A stretch of 64,000 bases of DNA, taken from positions 62,001 to 126,000 of the forward strand of contig NZ_ADKM02000122.1 of NCBI RefSeq assembly GCF_000178155.2, written 5' to 3'. Positions 34,619 to 43,319 of this stretch are shown piece after piece. Numbering within the stretch: the stretch's first letter is position 1; the number at the start of each line of letters is the position of its first letter. The translations under genes were made by a program, and so were the position numbers. The notes under the pieces are model-generated. The model worked only from the letters and a program-made list of their open reading frames with translations, did no database searches and had not been told where the DNA came from. Origin of the DNA: Hominimerdicola alba 8. GTDB lineage: Bacteria > Bacillota > Clostridia > Oscillospirales > Ruminococcaceae.

Positions 34619-35296
34619 ATGCGTTACGAGATCCAAGGAGAGCCGCTGCCCGTAGTTATCTGCTATCTGGCAAACGGCGAGGCTATCAAGTGCCAGCAGG
34701 GTGCTATGAGCTGGATGAGTCCCAACATGAACATGTCCACCAATGCAGGCGGCGGAATAGGAAAGGCTTTATCGAGAGCTTTCTCGGGTGAGTCTATTTT
34801 CCAGAATGTCTACACTGCCATGAATGGCGACGGCATGATCGCGATGGCATCTAATTTCCCGGGTTCTATCAAACCGATGGATGTTTCACAGATGCCGATC
34901 GTTGCTCAGAAATCAGCTTTTCTTGCCTCTGAGATGGGTGTCAACATGGAGATATTCTTCCAGAAGAGGTTTGGCGCGGGTTTCTTCGGCGGTGAAGGCT
35001 TCATTATGCAGAAGTTCTCAGGCAATGGCACAGTATTTCTTGAACTTGACGGTTCTATCATCGAATATCAGCTGGCTGCAGGTCAGTCGATGCTGGTTGA
35101 CACAGGTTGTCTTGCAGCAATGGAGGCATCTTGCTCTATCGATATTGAACAGGTTTCAGGTCTGAAGAATATGTTCTTCGGCGGTGAGGGCTTCTTTAAT
35201 ACCAGAATTACAGGTCCGGGTCATGTTTGGCTCCAGACAATGCCTGTCAGCAATCTTGCAGGCGCTATCAGACCTTTTATACCTACGAGCGGCTAA
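34619..35296 (+). CDS. AIM24/TIGR00266-family protein
   Basis: A 225-aa protein of the AIM24 family, with a beta-sandwich rich in Gly and Phe. Recognisable segments are IKCQQGAMSWMS near the N-terminus and repeated GGEGFIMQKFSGNG and GGEGFFNTRITGPGHVWLQTMP. Bacterial members are widespread and of unknown function; the name derives from a yeast mitochondrial protein. There is no signal peptide. AAAGGAGG lies eight bases before the ATG. It follows the HAD gene and ends at a terminator. Confidence 0.9.
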   Translation: MRYEIQGEPLPVVICYLANGEAIKCQQGAMSWMSPNMNMSTNAGGGIGKALSRAFSGESIFQNVYTAMNGDGMIAMASNFPGSIKPMDVSQMPIVAQKSAFLASEMGVNMEIFFQKRFGAGFFGGEGFIMQKFSGNGTVFLELDGSIIEYQLAAGQSMLVDTGCLAAMEASCSIDIEQVSGLKNMFFGGEGFFNTRITGPGHVWLQTMPVSNLAGAIRPFIPTSG

Positions 35297-35326
35297 AAGC
35301 AGTCTGCTCTGTTTTATGAGTGTTTT

Positions 35327-35359
35327 TGTCCCTGATCTTTTCGGTCGGGGACATTGTTT
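35327..35359 (+). terminator. Terminator after the AIM24-family gene
   Basis: Stem TGTCCCTGA / TCGGGGACA (one G-U pair) with a nine-base loop (35327-35353), then TTGTTTT. Confidence 0.75.
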
Positions 35360-35368
35360 TGACTTTCC

Positions 35369-35435
35369 CAACCAACGGTTGAGTTGTCTGTAAATGCCCG
35401 ATTTATCGGAATTTTTTGCAACTCAACCAACAGTT
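35369..35435. promoter_or_regulatory. Paired operator-like repeats before the XRE gene
   Basis: CAACCAAC(G/A)GTT occurs at 35369-35380 and 35424-35435, 55 bp apart. Around these, GGTTGAGTTG (35377-35386) is the inverse of CAACTCAACC (35419-35428). The second copy ends two bases upstream of the -35 of the XRE gene. Autoregulation is inferred. Confidence 0.5.
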
Positions 35436-35437
35436 CG

Positions 35438-35466
35438 TGTACAAAAATGAAATTCTGTGCTATGAT
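35438..35466 (+). promoter_or_regulatory. Promoter of the XRE-family gene
   Basis: TGTACA (35438-35443), 17-bp spacer, TATGAT (35461-35466), then AAAGGAGG and the ATG at 35492. Confidence 0.65.
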
Positions 35467-35491
35467 AGGCACAGAAAGGAGGATAAGGCGT

Positions 35492-36100
35492 ATGGATCAG
35501 ATAATGATAGGTAAATTCATAGCCGCTTGCAGAAAGGAAAAGAAAATGACACAGGCTCAGCTTGCTGAGAAACTCGGTATATCTGACCGCGCTGTTTCAA
35601 AATGGGAAACGGGCAAATGTATGCCTGATGCTTCGCTTATGCCTGAGCTTTGCGAACAGCTTGGCATAAGCATCAACGATCTGTTCAACGGAAGGAGAGT
35701 CACTATGGAGAACTATAAGGAAGCTGCTGAGGCAGCGATGCTGCAATTAAAGGAAAATGAAGAGAAGAAGAACCGTATGATGCTTGACCTTGAAATTGGG
35801 ATGGGAATTCCGTCTGTGATCACGTTTGTGGTGCTTTTGGGTGTCGCGGCATATGCGGACATACCGAATGTGCTGAAAGCTGTTCTGTTGATCGTCGGCG
35901 CGGTGCAGTTTTTCTTTTACCTGTATCACGCGCTGAAGATCGAAACGGAAGCGGGTTATTACAAGTGCCAGAACTGCGGAAACACGTATGTTCCCGAGTT
36001 TAAGGACGTTGTGATGGCGATGCACAGCGGACGTTCAAGGAAAATGAAATGCCCTGCCTGCGGTGAGAAATGCTGGCACAAGAAAGTAATATACAAGTAA
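35492..36100 (+). CDS. XRE-family regulator with membrane helices and zinc ribbon
   Basis: A 202-aa protein with three parts: an XRE helix-turn-helix (about 5-62; MTQAQLAEKLGISDRAVSKW), two closely spaced membrane helices (about 105-150), and a C-terminal zinc ribbon with CQNCGNTYVP and CPACGEKCW. The start is fixed by AAAGGAGG. HTH proteins with a membrane anchor occur in Firmicutes as one-component sensors, and the zinc ribbon may be the sensing part. Paired repeats in its promoter suggest it controls itself. Targets unknown. Confidence 0.88.
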   Translation: MDQIMIGKFIAACRKEKKMTQAQLAEKLGISDRAVSKWETGKCMPDASLMPELCEQLGISINDLFNGRRVTMENYKEAAEAAMLQLKENEEKKNRMMLDLEIGMGIPSVITFVVLLGVAAYADIPNVLKAVLLIVGAVQFFFYLYHALKIETEAGYYKCQNCGNTYVPEFKDVVMAMHSGRSRKMKCPACGEKCWHKKVIYK

Positions 36101-36141
36101 CAATAAACGCTCACTGCATTTTACGGTGAGCGTTTATTGTT
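36099..36141 (+). terminator. Terminator after the XRE-family gene
   Basis: A 14-bp perfect stem CAATAAACGCTCAC / GTGAGCGTTTATTG plus flanking AA/TT, loop of 11 bases, overlapping the stop codon. Confidence 0.85.
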
Positions 36142-36643
36142 TGATCACTAACATCAGATCATATATCATAAATTTGTAGTCGGCTGTTTGCACCGTACAA
36201 TATAGGCATTGAGTCGTTTTGTCGGGGAAGTGTTTTTGATCGCCAGATTCGTAAAAAAGGTCAAAACTCCCCGTATGTGCATACATAAAGTTTTTTACGG
36301 CAAATATGATCGGGGGATTAAACAACTTTGCTATTTTAGCGAAGTTGTTTCAGCTGTATGTTCAGGTTATAGTAAAAGCATGTTAAGCCATCTTATTTAT
36401 ATAAATTATTGTGCTGAATTACTATAAAAATGTCTGATTTTGAAATAAATATATCCACTTTTGTAATTGAAGCCAACTCTCTTTTAATGTATCATAAAAG
36501 TGGAATAGTATATATTTCTATGGCTATCACGCTGATATATCAAGCTAAACATCGTTTGAATGGCTGATATAGAAATGCGTCGGCTTTTCGTGGAGCATTA
36601 AATTTTGCAGCCATATAATCAAATTATTTAGGAGGAGATCCGA
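36142..36643. other. Long structured intergenic region upstream of the DUF6055 gene
   Basis: About 500 bases with no convincing gene. Visible structure: an imperfect inverted repeat CGGGGAAGTGTTTTTGATC (about 36219-36237) against GGTCAAAACTCCCCG (about 36260-36275), and a 13-bp hairpin AACAACTTTGCTA / TAGCGAAGTTGTT (36321-36349) without a T tail. AGGAGGAG before 36644 is the RBS. I recognise no known riboswitch. Confidence 0.4.
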
Positions 36644-39451
36644 ATGTCAAGTCTGTTCAAAAGAATAACCGCAATTGCATCAGCAGGTGCAATAATGTCA
36701 ACGGCTCTTGCCGCTTTTCCCTACAGCTGTGTCGCGGAGGTCACTACATCTCTGAGTACACGCGACCCCTGGTGTGCGCGAGAGGATGTAAATCGCTGGG
36801 AGTCTGAACACTTTCAGTTCATCTGGGGCAAGACCGGTGCCGATTCAGGCAAGGTAACGCAGGCGTTCCTTGAGGAGAATGCGAAAAACCTTGAGGCATG
36901 CTGGGATGTTTACATGAATGAACTCCATATGGAGCCGCCTACGCAGTCCACCAACCGTTCGCTGCGTGACGGTAATCAGTATAAGGTAAATATATATATT
37001 TCCGGTACAGGTATCTCGAAATTCCCTGATGACTGGGCGTGGATGGGATATGATAATCAGGGATACGCTTTCATGTTCTGCTGTGTCGGTGCTATGCAGA
37101 ATTCTCCAAACCCGTCATGGGTACTGCCTCATGAGTTCGGACATGTTGTTACAGCACATCAGATCGGTTGGAATAATAACAAGTATGTCGGCGCACTTTG
37201 GGAAGCGATAGGCAACTGGTTCCGTGAGCAGTTCCTTTACTCTGATTACTACAAGCAGTGGGGAAATGTTTCGGGTGTAACTGACTATTTTGAAACATAC
37301 AGCAAAAATCTTTGCTTTACGCCCATTCTCGGACGTGACAATTATGCCGCATGGCTTTTCCTGCAATATCTGACAGAGAACCCCGATGGTCTTCAGGGCT
37401 ATGGCAGCAGTTTTGTTAAAGATCTTATGCAGCAGGGCAAGGTCGATGAATATCCGTATCATGAGATCGAACGTCTTTCGGGTGCAGATATAAAGGATAC
37501 GCTCGGACATTATGCTAAGCGTCTGGCTACACTTGATTTTAAGCACAAGCGCGATTATCTGAAACGTCAGGAAGAACTTTTTGATCGCGGTGAATGGAAC
37601 TGGGGCGAGATATATACACTTCTCGAAAAAAGCACCGATACGGATAATTTTTATACCGTTCCGACCGAGCGTGCGCCTCAGCAGTTCGGTGTGAACGTTG
37701 TTCCCCTTGAAGTAACAGGAAATAAAATAAGTATAACACTCAAAGGTCTTACCGATATCAAGGGTGCTGACTGGCGTGCTTGTATCGCAGTGGAAGACAT
37801 TAACGGCAATACGCGCTACTCTGACCTCTTCAAGTCGGGCGAGACTATGACTATGGACTACGGCAACAATGATTCCGCAGCATATCTTACAGTCACAGCC
37901 ACTCCTGATTCTGATACATGGCAGCAATATGGCGTGCAGTATATGTTCAGCGAAGGTGAATTTGATGAAAATCACGCGCCGTTTCTTGGCAAGAACCGTT
38001 ATCCTTACGGTGTGACGATAACAGGTGCAGGTATAAAGCAAGCCCGTGACAATTCATCTACAGCATATGGCAGAAGACATTCAAACGGCGGCGGTTTTGT
38101 GGCATATACTGCAAAGGTCGACGATTCTGTTTATGTTGGCGAGAATGCCAGAGTTCTCGGATATGCTACTGTCAAGGGCAATGCAAGGATAGAAGATCAT
38201 GCGATCGTCACGGGTTCTGCTTCGGTTTCGGGAAATGCTATCGTAAAAGGTCATGCTGTCGTAGCTGAAAGAGCGACTGTTAAGGATAATGCAATAATCG
38301 CTGACTATGCAGGTGTAATGGGCAATTCCGTTATTTCTGACAATGCCCGTGTGATCGAAAGCGGACTTGTGTTCAATAACTATAATGTAAGCGGCAATGC
38401 AACAGTCAAAGGTGTTGCATACGGACTTGCAGGCGGCAGTGCCTCAGGTCAGGCTATTCCCGATGGTGATTACTATGATGACACGGGAAGAAATCTGCAA
38501 AAGGGTGCTATATACGGTTGGGCAAGCTATGAGGGATATGCTCTCAATCGTCCGTTCACTGACGGTCAGTATGCAGGACTTGAATTTAGTTCCGAAAGCA
38601 AGAATATTGCCGCTGATACTTATACATCAACTTACGCCATGAACTTCGGTACTCCCGAATGGAATAATAAACTTACAAGCGCAAATGGCGTTCTGACATT
38701 CAACAACAACAGTTATATGGTCGGTGACAGTTCCTATGCAGCTTTGCACGATGCGGATTATCAGACAGCGATACTGCTCAGGGATAACAGCAAAAACACT
38801 ATCTTCCGTTTTGGTGATGATGAAAAGTATATGTCACTGACTGCCGAGAACGGAGATCTTACCTTTACAATCGACAACGGAAGCGGCGTGCAGTCGGTGA
38901 AGGCTGAAAATTCCTATAAAGTCGGACACTGGGCAACGGTAAGCGTGATACTGGACGGCGATAATGCAAAACTGGTTGTAAACGACGGAAGCGGAGCGAA
39001 ATCTGTGTATGCGACAGTTACGGCGGATCCGATAGATATCGTCAGTGATGATGCTTCATACCTGATCGCTGACAAAATGAACGGTTCAATGGACTTTTTC
39101 AGAGTGAATTTCAAGGAAGTTGCTGAGCCGACTTACTATTATACCGAACATGAAGAGATAACTCCCGCAGTTGAGTATCCAAGAGTTACCAATATCATAT
39201 ACAACGAACAGTACCACCAGTTCAGAATGACATGGAGTCCTGTTGCCGGTGCTCAGAATTACGGCATCGCTGTATATCTTGCAGGCAAATGGAAAGTCCA
39301 GACCCAGACTATACCCGCAGGTACTACATATTTTACCTCGCCAAAGCTGAGAGCAGGACAGACTTACAAAGTAGTGGTTGCCGCTAAAGTCAATGGCAAG
39401 TGGGATATATCCTCACTCAACAGCAGGGCTGTTACCGTTACGATCAAATAA
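36644..39451 (+). CDS. Secreted multidomain DUF6055 protein with HEFGH motif, beta-helix and FN3-like module
   Basis: A 935-aa secreted protein. The signal peptide covers about 1-32. Residues 35-330 match what I recall of DUF6055; they contain HEFGH (163-167) in LPHEFGHVVTAHQ followed by LWEAIGNWFREQ, resembling a zinc-metallopeptidase site. Residues 490-592 are hexapeptide-like repeats (xVxGNAxV type) of a left-handed beta-helix. About 625-825 resemble a concanavalin-like jelly roll. About 843-935 are an FN3-like module (FRMTWSPVAGAQNYGIAVYLAG) of a kind I recall from Ruminococcus secreted proteins. No dockerin is present. AGGAGGAG precedes the ATG. Likely acts on or binds plant-wall or host glycoprotein; catalysis is inferred. 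Confidence 0.82.
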   Translation: MSSLFKRITAIASAGAIMSTALAAFPYSCVAEVTTSLSTRDPWCAREDVNRWESEHFQFIWGKTGADSGKVTQAFLEENAKNLEACWDVYMNELHMEPPTQSTNRSLRDGNQYKVNIYISGTGISKFPDDWAWMGYDNQGYAFMFCCVGAMQNSPNPSWVLPHEFGHVVTAHQIGWNNNKYVGALWEAIGNWFREQFLYSDYYKQWGNVSGVTDYFETYSKNLCFTPILGRDNYAAWLFLQYLTENPDGLQGYGSSFVKDLMQQGKVDEYPYHEIERLSGADIKDTLGHYAKRLATLDFKHKRDYLKRQEELFDRGEWNWGEIYTLLEKSTDTDNFYTVPTERAPQQFGVNVVPLEVTGNKISITLKGLTDIKGADWRACIAVEDINGNTRYSDLFKSGETMTMDYGNNDSAAYLTVTATPDSDTWQQYGVQYMFSEGEFDENHAPFLGKNRYPYGVTITGAGIKQARDNSSTAYGRRHSNGGGFVAYTAKVDDSVYVGENARVLGYATVKGNARIEDHAIVTGSASVSGNAIVKGHAVVAERATVKDNAIIADYAGVMGNSVISDNARVIESGLVFNNYNVSGNATVKGVAYGLAGGSASGQAIPDGDYYDDTGRNLQKGAIYGWASYEGYALNRPFTDGQYAGLEFSSESKNIAADTYTSTYAMNFGTPEWNNKLTSANGVLTFNNNSYMVGDSSYAALHDADYQTAILLRDNSKNTIFRFGDDEKYMSLTAENGDLTFTIDNGSGVQSVKAENSYKVGHWATVSVILDGDNAKLVVNDGSGAKSVYATVTADPIDIVSDDASYLIADKMNGSMDFFRVNFKEVAEPTYYYTEHEEITPAVEYPRVTNIIYNEQYHQFRMTWSPVAGAQNYGIAVYLAGKWKVQTQTIPAGTTYFTSPKLRAGQTYKVVVAAKVNGKWDISSLNSRAVTVTIK

Positions 39452-39590
39452 ACATGATCACCGGTAAACGAGTTTACAGAAAGATCTTGATCTAAGCAAA
39501 AAATGTAGGATCAAACTATATAATTTGCTGATATTAAATCAAAATACTTCGTAACATATCGGTGATATGACCTTATATCTCCAATACCAA

Positions 39591-39625
39591 AAGACCCGCA
39601 GATGCAATTTGTATCCGCGGGTCTT
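39591..39625 (+). terminator. Probable terminator between the DUF6055 and AraC genes
   Basis: Stem AAGACCCGC / GCGGGTCTT with further AGAT/ATCC pairing inside. The T tail is weak (TGCTGTATTATTT). It may serve both convergent genes. The rest of 39452-39713 shows nothing. Confidence 0.55.
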
Positions 39626-39713
39626 GCTGTATTATTTGTGGAATGTTTTGTGCTGACATATGATACTGTGGAATATTCTTCACTTGTTCCAATGATCGGG
39701 AATTATGAATTTA

Positions 39714-40502
39714 TCAATTCTGTGTTTTCATTCTGCGATATTCCAGCGGAGTTATGCCGCACCTTTCTTTGAACTGGCGAGCGAAGTGCTCATAGTTTCG
39801 ATATCCGCATTTTTCTGAGATATCGTGGGCGTTCAGGTCGGTAGTCGTCAGAAGCATCATGGCATATTCAGTCTTGGCGTTGATGAAATCCTGTACGAAT
39901 GTCACGCCAAAAGTCTTTTTGTAGTAGTATTGGAAAGATGCGGGACTCATGCGTATCTCATGTGCCGCCCATGTTATCGAGCGCGGAACATACGGCTCGG
40001 CATATATCTTGCGGCGTATCGTCAGCAGCATCTCATACTCAGGACCGTGTGCCTGAACTTGCGGCAGGTGAAGAAGATCGCTGACGCGGTTGAATATCAG
40101 CCACATATAATGCTGCATGTTCTCCTGTGCGTATGGCGAATGTGAGGCATATTCATCGGCTACAGCCTTTATGCACCAGCTGAGAAAACCAGCGTGAGTT
40201 GTTGTTATGCCCTGCGCGTATGGTATATCTCGTTTGAGAAACTCCTCTTCCTCGCCTTGACCGAATTGGAAATGCACCCAGTCGTTGGCAAATTCGTGCT
40301 TTGGTACGCATCTGTAAAACTGCGGCATTCCCTGCGGGTAAAGAAAGAACGAGTCTTTTGGGATAATAACATCTTTTCCGTCAAGCGTGAAGACAGCATC
40401 AGTCCTCAGTACCAACAGCAGAAAGTCACCACTGCCGCAGGGGCGTTCAATAAAGAAATCAGCATCGTGTTTGTGCCCATACCCTACATTGTTTATTTTC
40501 AT
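39714..40502 (-). CDS. AraC-family transcriptional regulator
   Basis: Protein of 262 aa with an N-terminal cupin-like ligand domain (about 1-150) and a C-terminal double helix-turn-helix (about 165-262; the second HTH contains NAHDISEKCGYRNYEHFARQFKERCGITPLEYRR, quoted here only as NAHDISEKCGY and FARQFKERCG). The ATG at 40502 is five bases after GGTGG; a GTG at 40511 is in frame but worse placed. It is divergent from the GH5 endoglucanase gene, so it is a reasonable candidate regulator responding to a cellulose-derived sugar. That is inference from position. Confidence 0.9.
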   Translation of the reverse strand: MKINNVGYGHKHDADFFIERPCGSGDFLLLVLRTDAVFTLDGKDVIIPKDSFFLYPQGMPQFYRCVPKHEFANDWVHFQFGQGEEEEFLKRDIPYAQGITTTHAGFLSWCIKAVADEYASHSPYAQENMQHYMWLIFNRVSDLLHLPQVQAHGPEYEMLLTIRRKIYAEPYVPRSITWAAHEIRMSPASFQYYYKKTFGVTFVQDFINAKTEYAMMLLTTTDLNAHDISEKCGYRNYEHFARQFKERCGITPLEYRRMKTQN

Positions 40503-40617
40503 TATATCCACCTGCCTGATAAGTATAGGAAAAATTGCCGTATTTTTTTCATATTGTTAGCAAAATGTAAAAAGGTGAGTTTTTTAAAAAACATCATCTA
40601 AGTTATATTATATATCA

Positions 40618-40647
40618 TTGTAAAGCCCGATGTCAATAGTATATAAT
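40618..40647 (+). promoter_or_regulatory. Promoter of the endoglucanase gene
   Basis: TTGTAA (40618-40623), 18-bp spacer, TATAAT (40642-40647). A leader of about 150 bases follows with overlapping inverted repeats: GCCGA/TCGGC (40691, 40705), GCTCAC/GTGAGC (40697, 40716) and AGTCTGC/GCAGACT (40733, 40763). Confidence 0.6.
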
Positions 40648-40803
40648 ATTTTTGGCGGAACGGATAAATTATTATATACATTATCCACAAGCCGATGCTC
40701 ACGGTCGGCACTGCTGTGAGCAATGATGAAGCAGTCTGCTGACACATCACCCAAAATTATCGGCAGACTCAGAACCAAAGTTTAATAATGAGGTGAACGT
40801 ATC

Positions 40804-43068
40804 ATGAAAACAAAAAGCAGAAGGGCACTGACACTTTCAACTGTTTGTGCTATGGCACTTTCATGTCTGGCTTTTGCTGAACCCACAAGGGCAGAAGCCG
40901 CTTTCGAGAAAGATGCCAAACAGACCGTCGCAGACATGGGGCTGGGCTGGAATCTCGGCAACTCGCTGGACAGCTATTCCGGCACGACCATAGGCGGCAA
41001 CAGGGGAAGCACATCTTCCGAAACTGCATGGGGCAACCCTGCGACCACCAAAGCCATGATAGATATGGTCAGGGACTCGGGCGTCAAGACAGTGCGTGTA
41101 CCTGTCACCTGGTATGAACACATGGATCCCAACACATACAAGATCGATGATGTCTGGATGAACAGAGTCGAGGAAGTTGTCAATTATGTACTCGAAGATG
41201 ACATGTACTGCATACTGAATGTACACCATGACACAGGTGAGAATGGCTGGCTGAAAGCCAACAGCAACAATTTGCAGAACAAAGAAGCGATGTTCAGGTC
41301 TATCTGGGAGCAGATAAGCGAGAACTTTGCTGACTATGGCGATAAACTGGTGTTCGAGGGCTTCAACGAGATACTTGACGAAAGTTCAAACCAGTGGTGG
41401 AACCCAAGTTCGGAAGCCTGCCCCATTTCCAATGAACTCAACCAGATATTCGTTGATGTTGTAAGAAATTCGGGCGGCAACAATGCCAGAAGAAATCTTA
41501 TCTGCAACACATACTGCGCAGGTGCAAATAATGAGATCACCAGTCAGTTCGTTCTGCCGAGAGATACCGTCAGCAACAGGCTGATAGTAGAAGCGCACGT
41601 TTACCAGCCATTTGAATTCACCCATGAGAGCTACCCTGAGATAACTACATGGACAAGCTCGCCGCTGGATATGGTGCTCAACAATCTCAACAGCACTTTC
41701 GTGCAGAGAGGAATACCCGTTATAGTCGGTGAATTCGGCTGTGCAAACAAGAACAACATGAGCGAGATAACTTCTTGGTCGAAGTACCTTGTCGAGAAAT
41801 GCACCCGATATGGCATGGGCTGTATCTGGTGGGACAACGGTTCGCAGTACAAGATCTACAACCGCCGCACGCTGAAAATTTCTCAGCCCGAACTGCTCAA
41901 TGCAATGTTGGAAGCATCAGGTTCGGCTATTCCTTCGACTTCGCAGAAGGTCATCGCAGGCGATGCAAACGGCAACGGCAAGCTGGACGAGAACGATGCA
42001 GAACTGATACAGGACTATGTGGTCAGAAAGATCTCGACCATCAGCCAGAATGCTGATATCGATCTGGACGGCAAAGTTACCATTATCGATCTGGTACATC
42101 TGAAACAGGCGCTTGCAAATCCCGACCCTGTAAATGACCCCGCAAATCTCTGCTCAAATGAAGATAACTGGACAAGCTGGACTGACACCTCCAACGGTGG
42201 TCAGGGCGAGATGTTCTATGTTGACAACGGCGTTTCCATGCAGGTAAACAGAGGCGGCAAGAACGAGTGGGATACACAGTTCTTCTATGAGGGCATCACC
42301 CTTGAACAGGGCGCAAAGTATCAGATATCCTTTGATTATGTCAGCGATAAACCTCAGACCACTGCTTTCATAGTAAATCAGGGTCACGATGATTATCTTC
42401 CCTATTTCAGCGAGAACCTCAGCTGGTCAACGAATGTTCAGCACTACAAAGCGACCTTTGACTACACTTCAAAGACCGACAACATGTGCCGCGTTACATT
42501 CAATCTGGGCGGCAGCAGCGTGAATGTTCCTTACAAGGCAACCGTCACCAACCTCTCGCTTATCAAGCTGAGCGGCGGTTCATCTTCGTCATCTTCCTCT
42601 TCTTCTTCTTCACAGAACGACCCGCCTGTATCGACAGGTACAAATCTTGCGGCTGATGTTTCTAAATACACAAGCTGGGCAAACACTGAGGGTGGTGCAT
42701 CAGCATCGTTCAAGTCGCTTAACAACGGTCTTCAGATATCTGTAAACAGAGCAGGTTCGGAAGAATGGTATGTTCAGGGAATATACCCATCTGTTAAATT
42801 TGAAAAAGGCGCGACTTACGACATTTCATTCGACTATCAGGCAGACAGGAATGCGAAGTTCGGTTTCAAGATACAGCAGAACTACGAACCTTACGGTCAG
42901 TATTTCAACGAGTCTGTTTATGCTTCATCTCAGAAACAGCACTATTCCACAAAATTCACTATGACCGAACCGACAGATGACAACACAGCCTGCGTATTCA
43001 ACTGCGGCGCTGTCGATGCACCTGTGAACATAACCATCACAGACTTGGTCATCACAAAGAGCAACTGA
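40804..43068 (+). CDS. Secreted GH5 endoglucanase with internal dockerin and two CBMs
   Basis: A 754-aa extracellular enzyme that cleaves internal beta-1,4-glucan bonds. Signal peptide about 1-32. The GH5 domain (about 37-360) begins MGLGWNLGNSLDSY and has the acid/base Glu189 in FEGFNEILDE and the nucleophile Glu310 in VIVGEFGC. A type I-like dockerin (about 384-440) has two calcium-loop repeats, DANGNGKLDEND and DIDLDGKVTIID. Two related jelly-roll carbohydrate-binding modules follow (about 443-589 and 613-754; CBM4/9-like or R. albus CBM37-like), joined by a Ser-rich linker (about 592-604). The dockerin implies attachment to a scaffoldin or the cell surface. GAGGTGA precedes the ATG. Confidence 0.93.
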   Translation: MKTKSRRALTLSTVCAMALSCLAFAEPTRAEAAFEKDAKQTVADMGLGWNLGNSLDSYSGTTIGGNRGSTSSETAWGNPATTKAMIDMVRDSGVKTVRVPVTWYEHMDPNTYKIDDVWMNRVEEVVNYVLEDDMYCILNVHHDTGENGWLKANSNNLQNKEAMFRSIWEQISENFADYGDKLVFEGFNEILDESSNQWWNPSSEACPISNELNQIFVDVVRNSGGNNARRNLICNTYCAGANNEITSQFVLPRDTVSNRLIVEAHVYQPFEFTHESYPEITTWTSSPLDMVLNNLNSTFVQRGIPVIVGEFGCANKNNMSEITSWSKYLVEKCTRYGMGCIWWDNGSQYKIYNRRTLKISQPELLNAMLEASGSAIPSTSQKVIAGDANGNGKLDENDAELIQDYVVRKISTISQNADIDLDGKVTIIDLVHLKQALANPDPVNDPANLCSNEDNWTSWTDTSNGGQGEMFYVDNGVSMQVNRGGKNEWDTQFFYEGITLEQGAKYQISFDYVSDKPQTTAFIVNQGHDDYLPYFSENLSWSTNVQHYKATFDYTSKTDNMCRVTFNLGGSSVNVPYKATVTNLSLIKLSGGSSSSSSSSSSSQNDPPVSTGTNLAADVSKYTSWANTEGGASASFKSLNNGLQISVNRAGSEEWYVQGIYPSVKFEKGATYDISFDYQADRNAKFGFKIQQNYEPYGQYFNESVYASSQKQHYSTKFTMTEPTDDNTACVFNCGAVDAPVNITITDLVITKSN

Positions 43069-43104
43069 TATATCAAACTAAGTCGTAGAAAAAATAGAAG
43101 CAAG

Positions 43105-43143
43105 ACCTCCTGCGTTATCATCTCCCTGCGCAGGAGGTTTTTG
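43105..43143 (+). terminator. Terminator of the endoglucanase gene
   Basis: A 10-bp stem ACCTCCTGCG / CGCAGGAGGT with a 14-base loop (43105-43138), then TTTTT. Confidence 0.88.
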
Positions 43144-43282
43144 CTGTACGGATATTATTCAGGGAGATTTTTTGGTATAAGCAAGACAAAAAGTTGCTTT
43201 ATCGGATCCTGCCAAAAACTGCTTGAAAGATTCGGAATAGCAAAATTCGGGTTTCATGACAGTGCGCATAAGAAAATGATAA

Positions 43283-43319
43283 CAGCCCTCTCCAACATGA
43301 CAGGAAAGGGCTGATTTTT
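43283..43319. terminator. Hairpin serving as terminator, probably bidirectional
   Basis: Stem CAGCCCT / AGGGCTG (43283-43289, 43307-43313) with ATTTTTT on the plus side. It lies directly after the stop of the minus-strand gene at 43319. Confidence 0.6.

Noticed and set aside
36134-36427. Open frames of 60-70 codons on both strands in the gap before the DUF6055 gene
   Set aside because: No ribosome binding site, no recognisable domain, and they overlap each other and the inverted repeats.
43141-43313. An open plus-strand frame of about 57 codons after the endoglucanase terminator, ending RFGIAKFGFHDSAHKK...TGKG
   Set aside because: It has no ATG or RBS, starts inside a terminator tail and ends inside a hairpin. 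It could be a gene remnant but nothing supports that.
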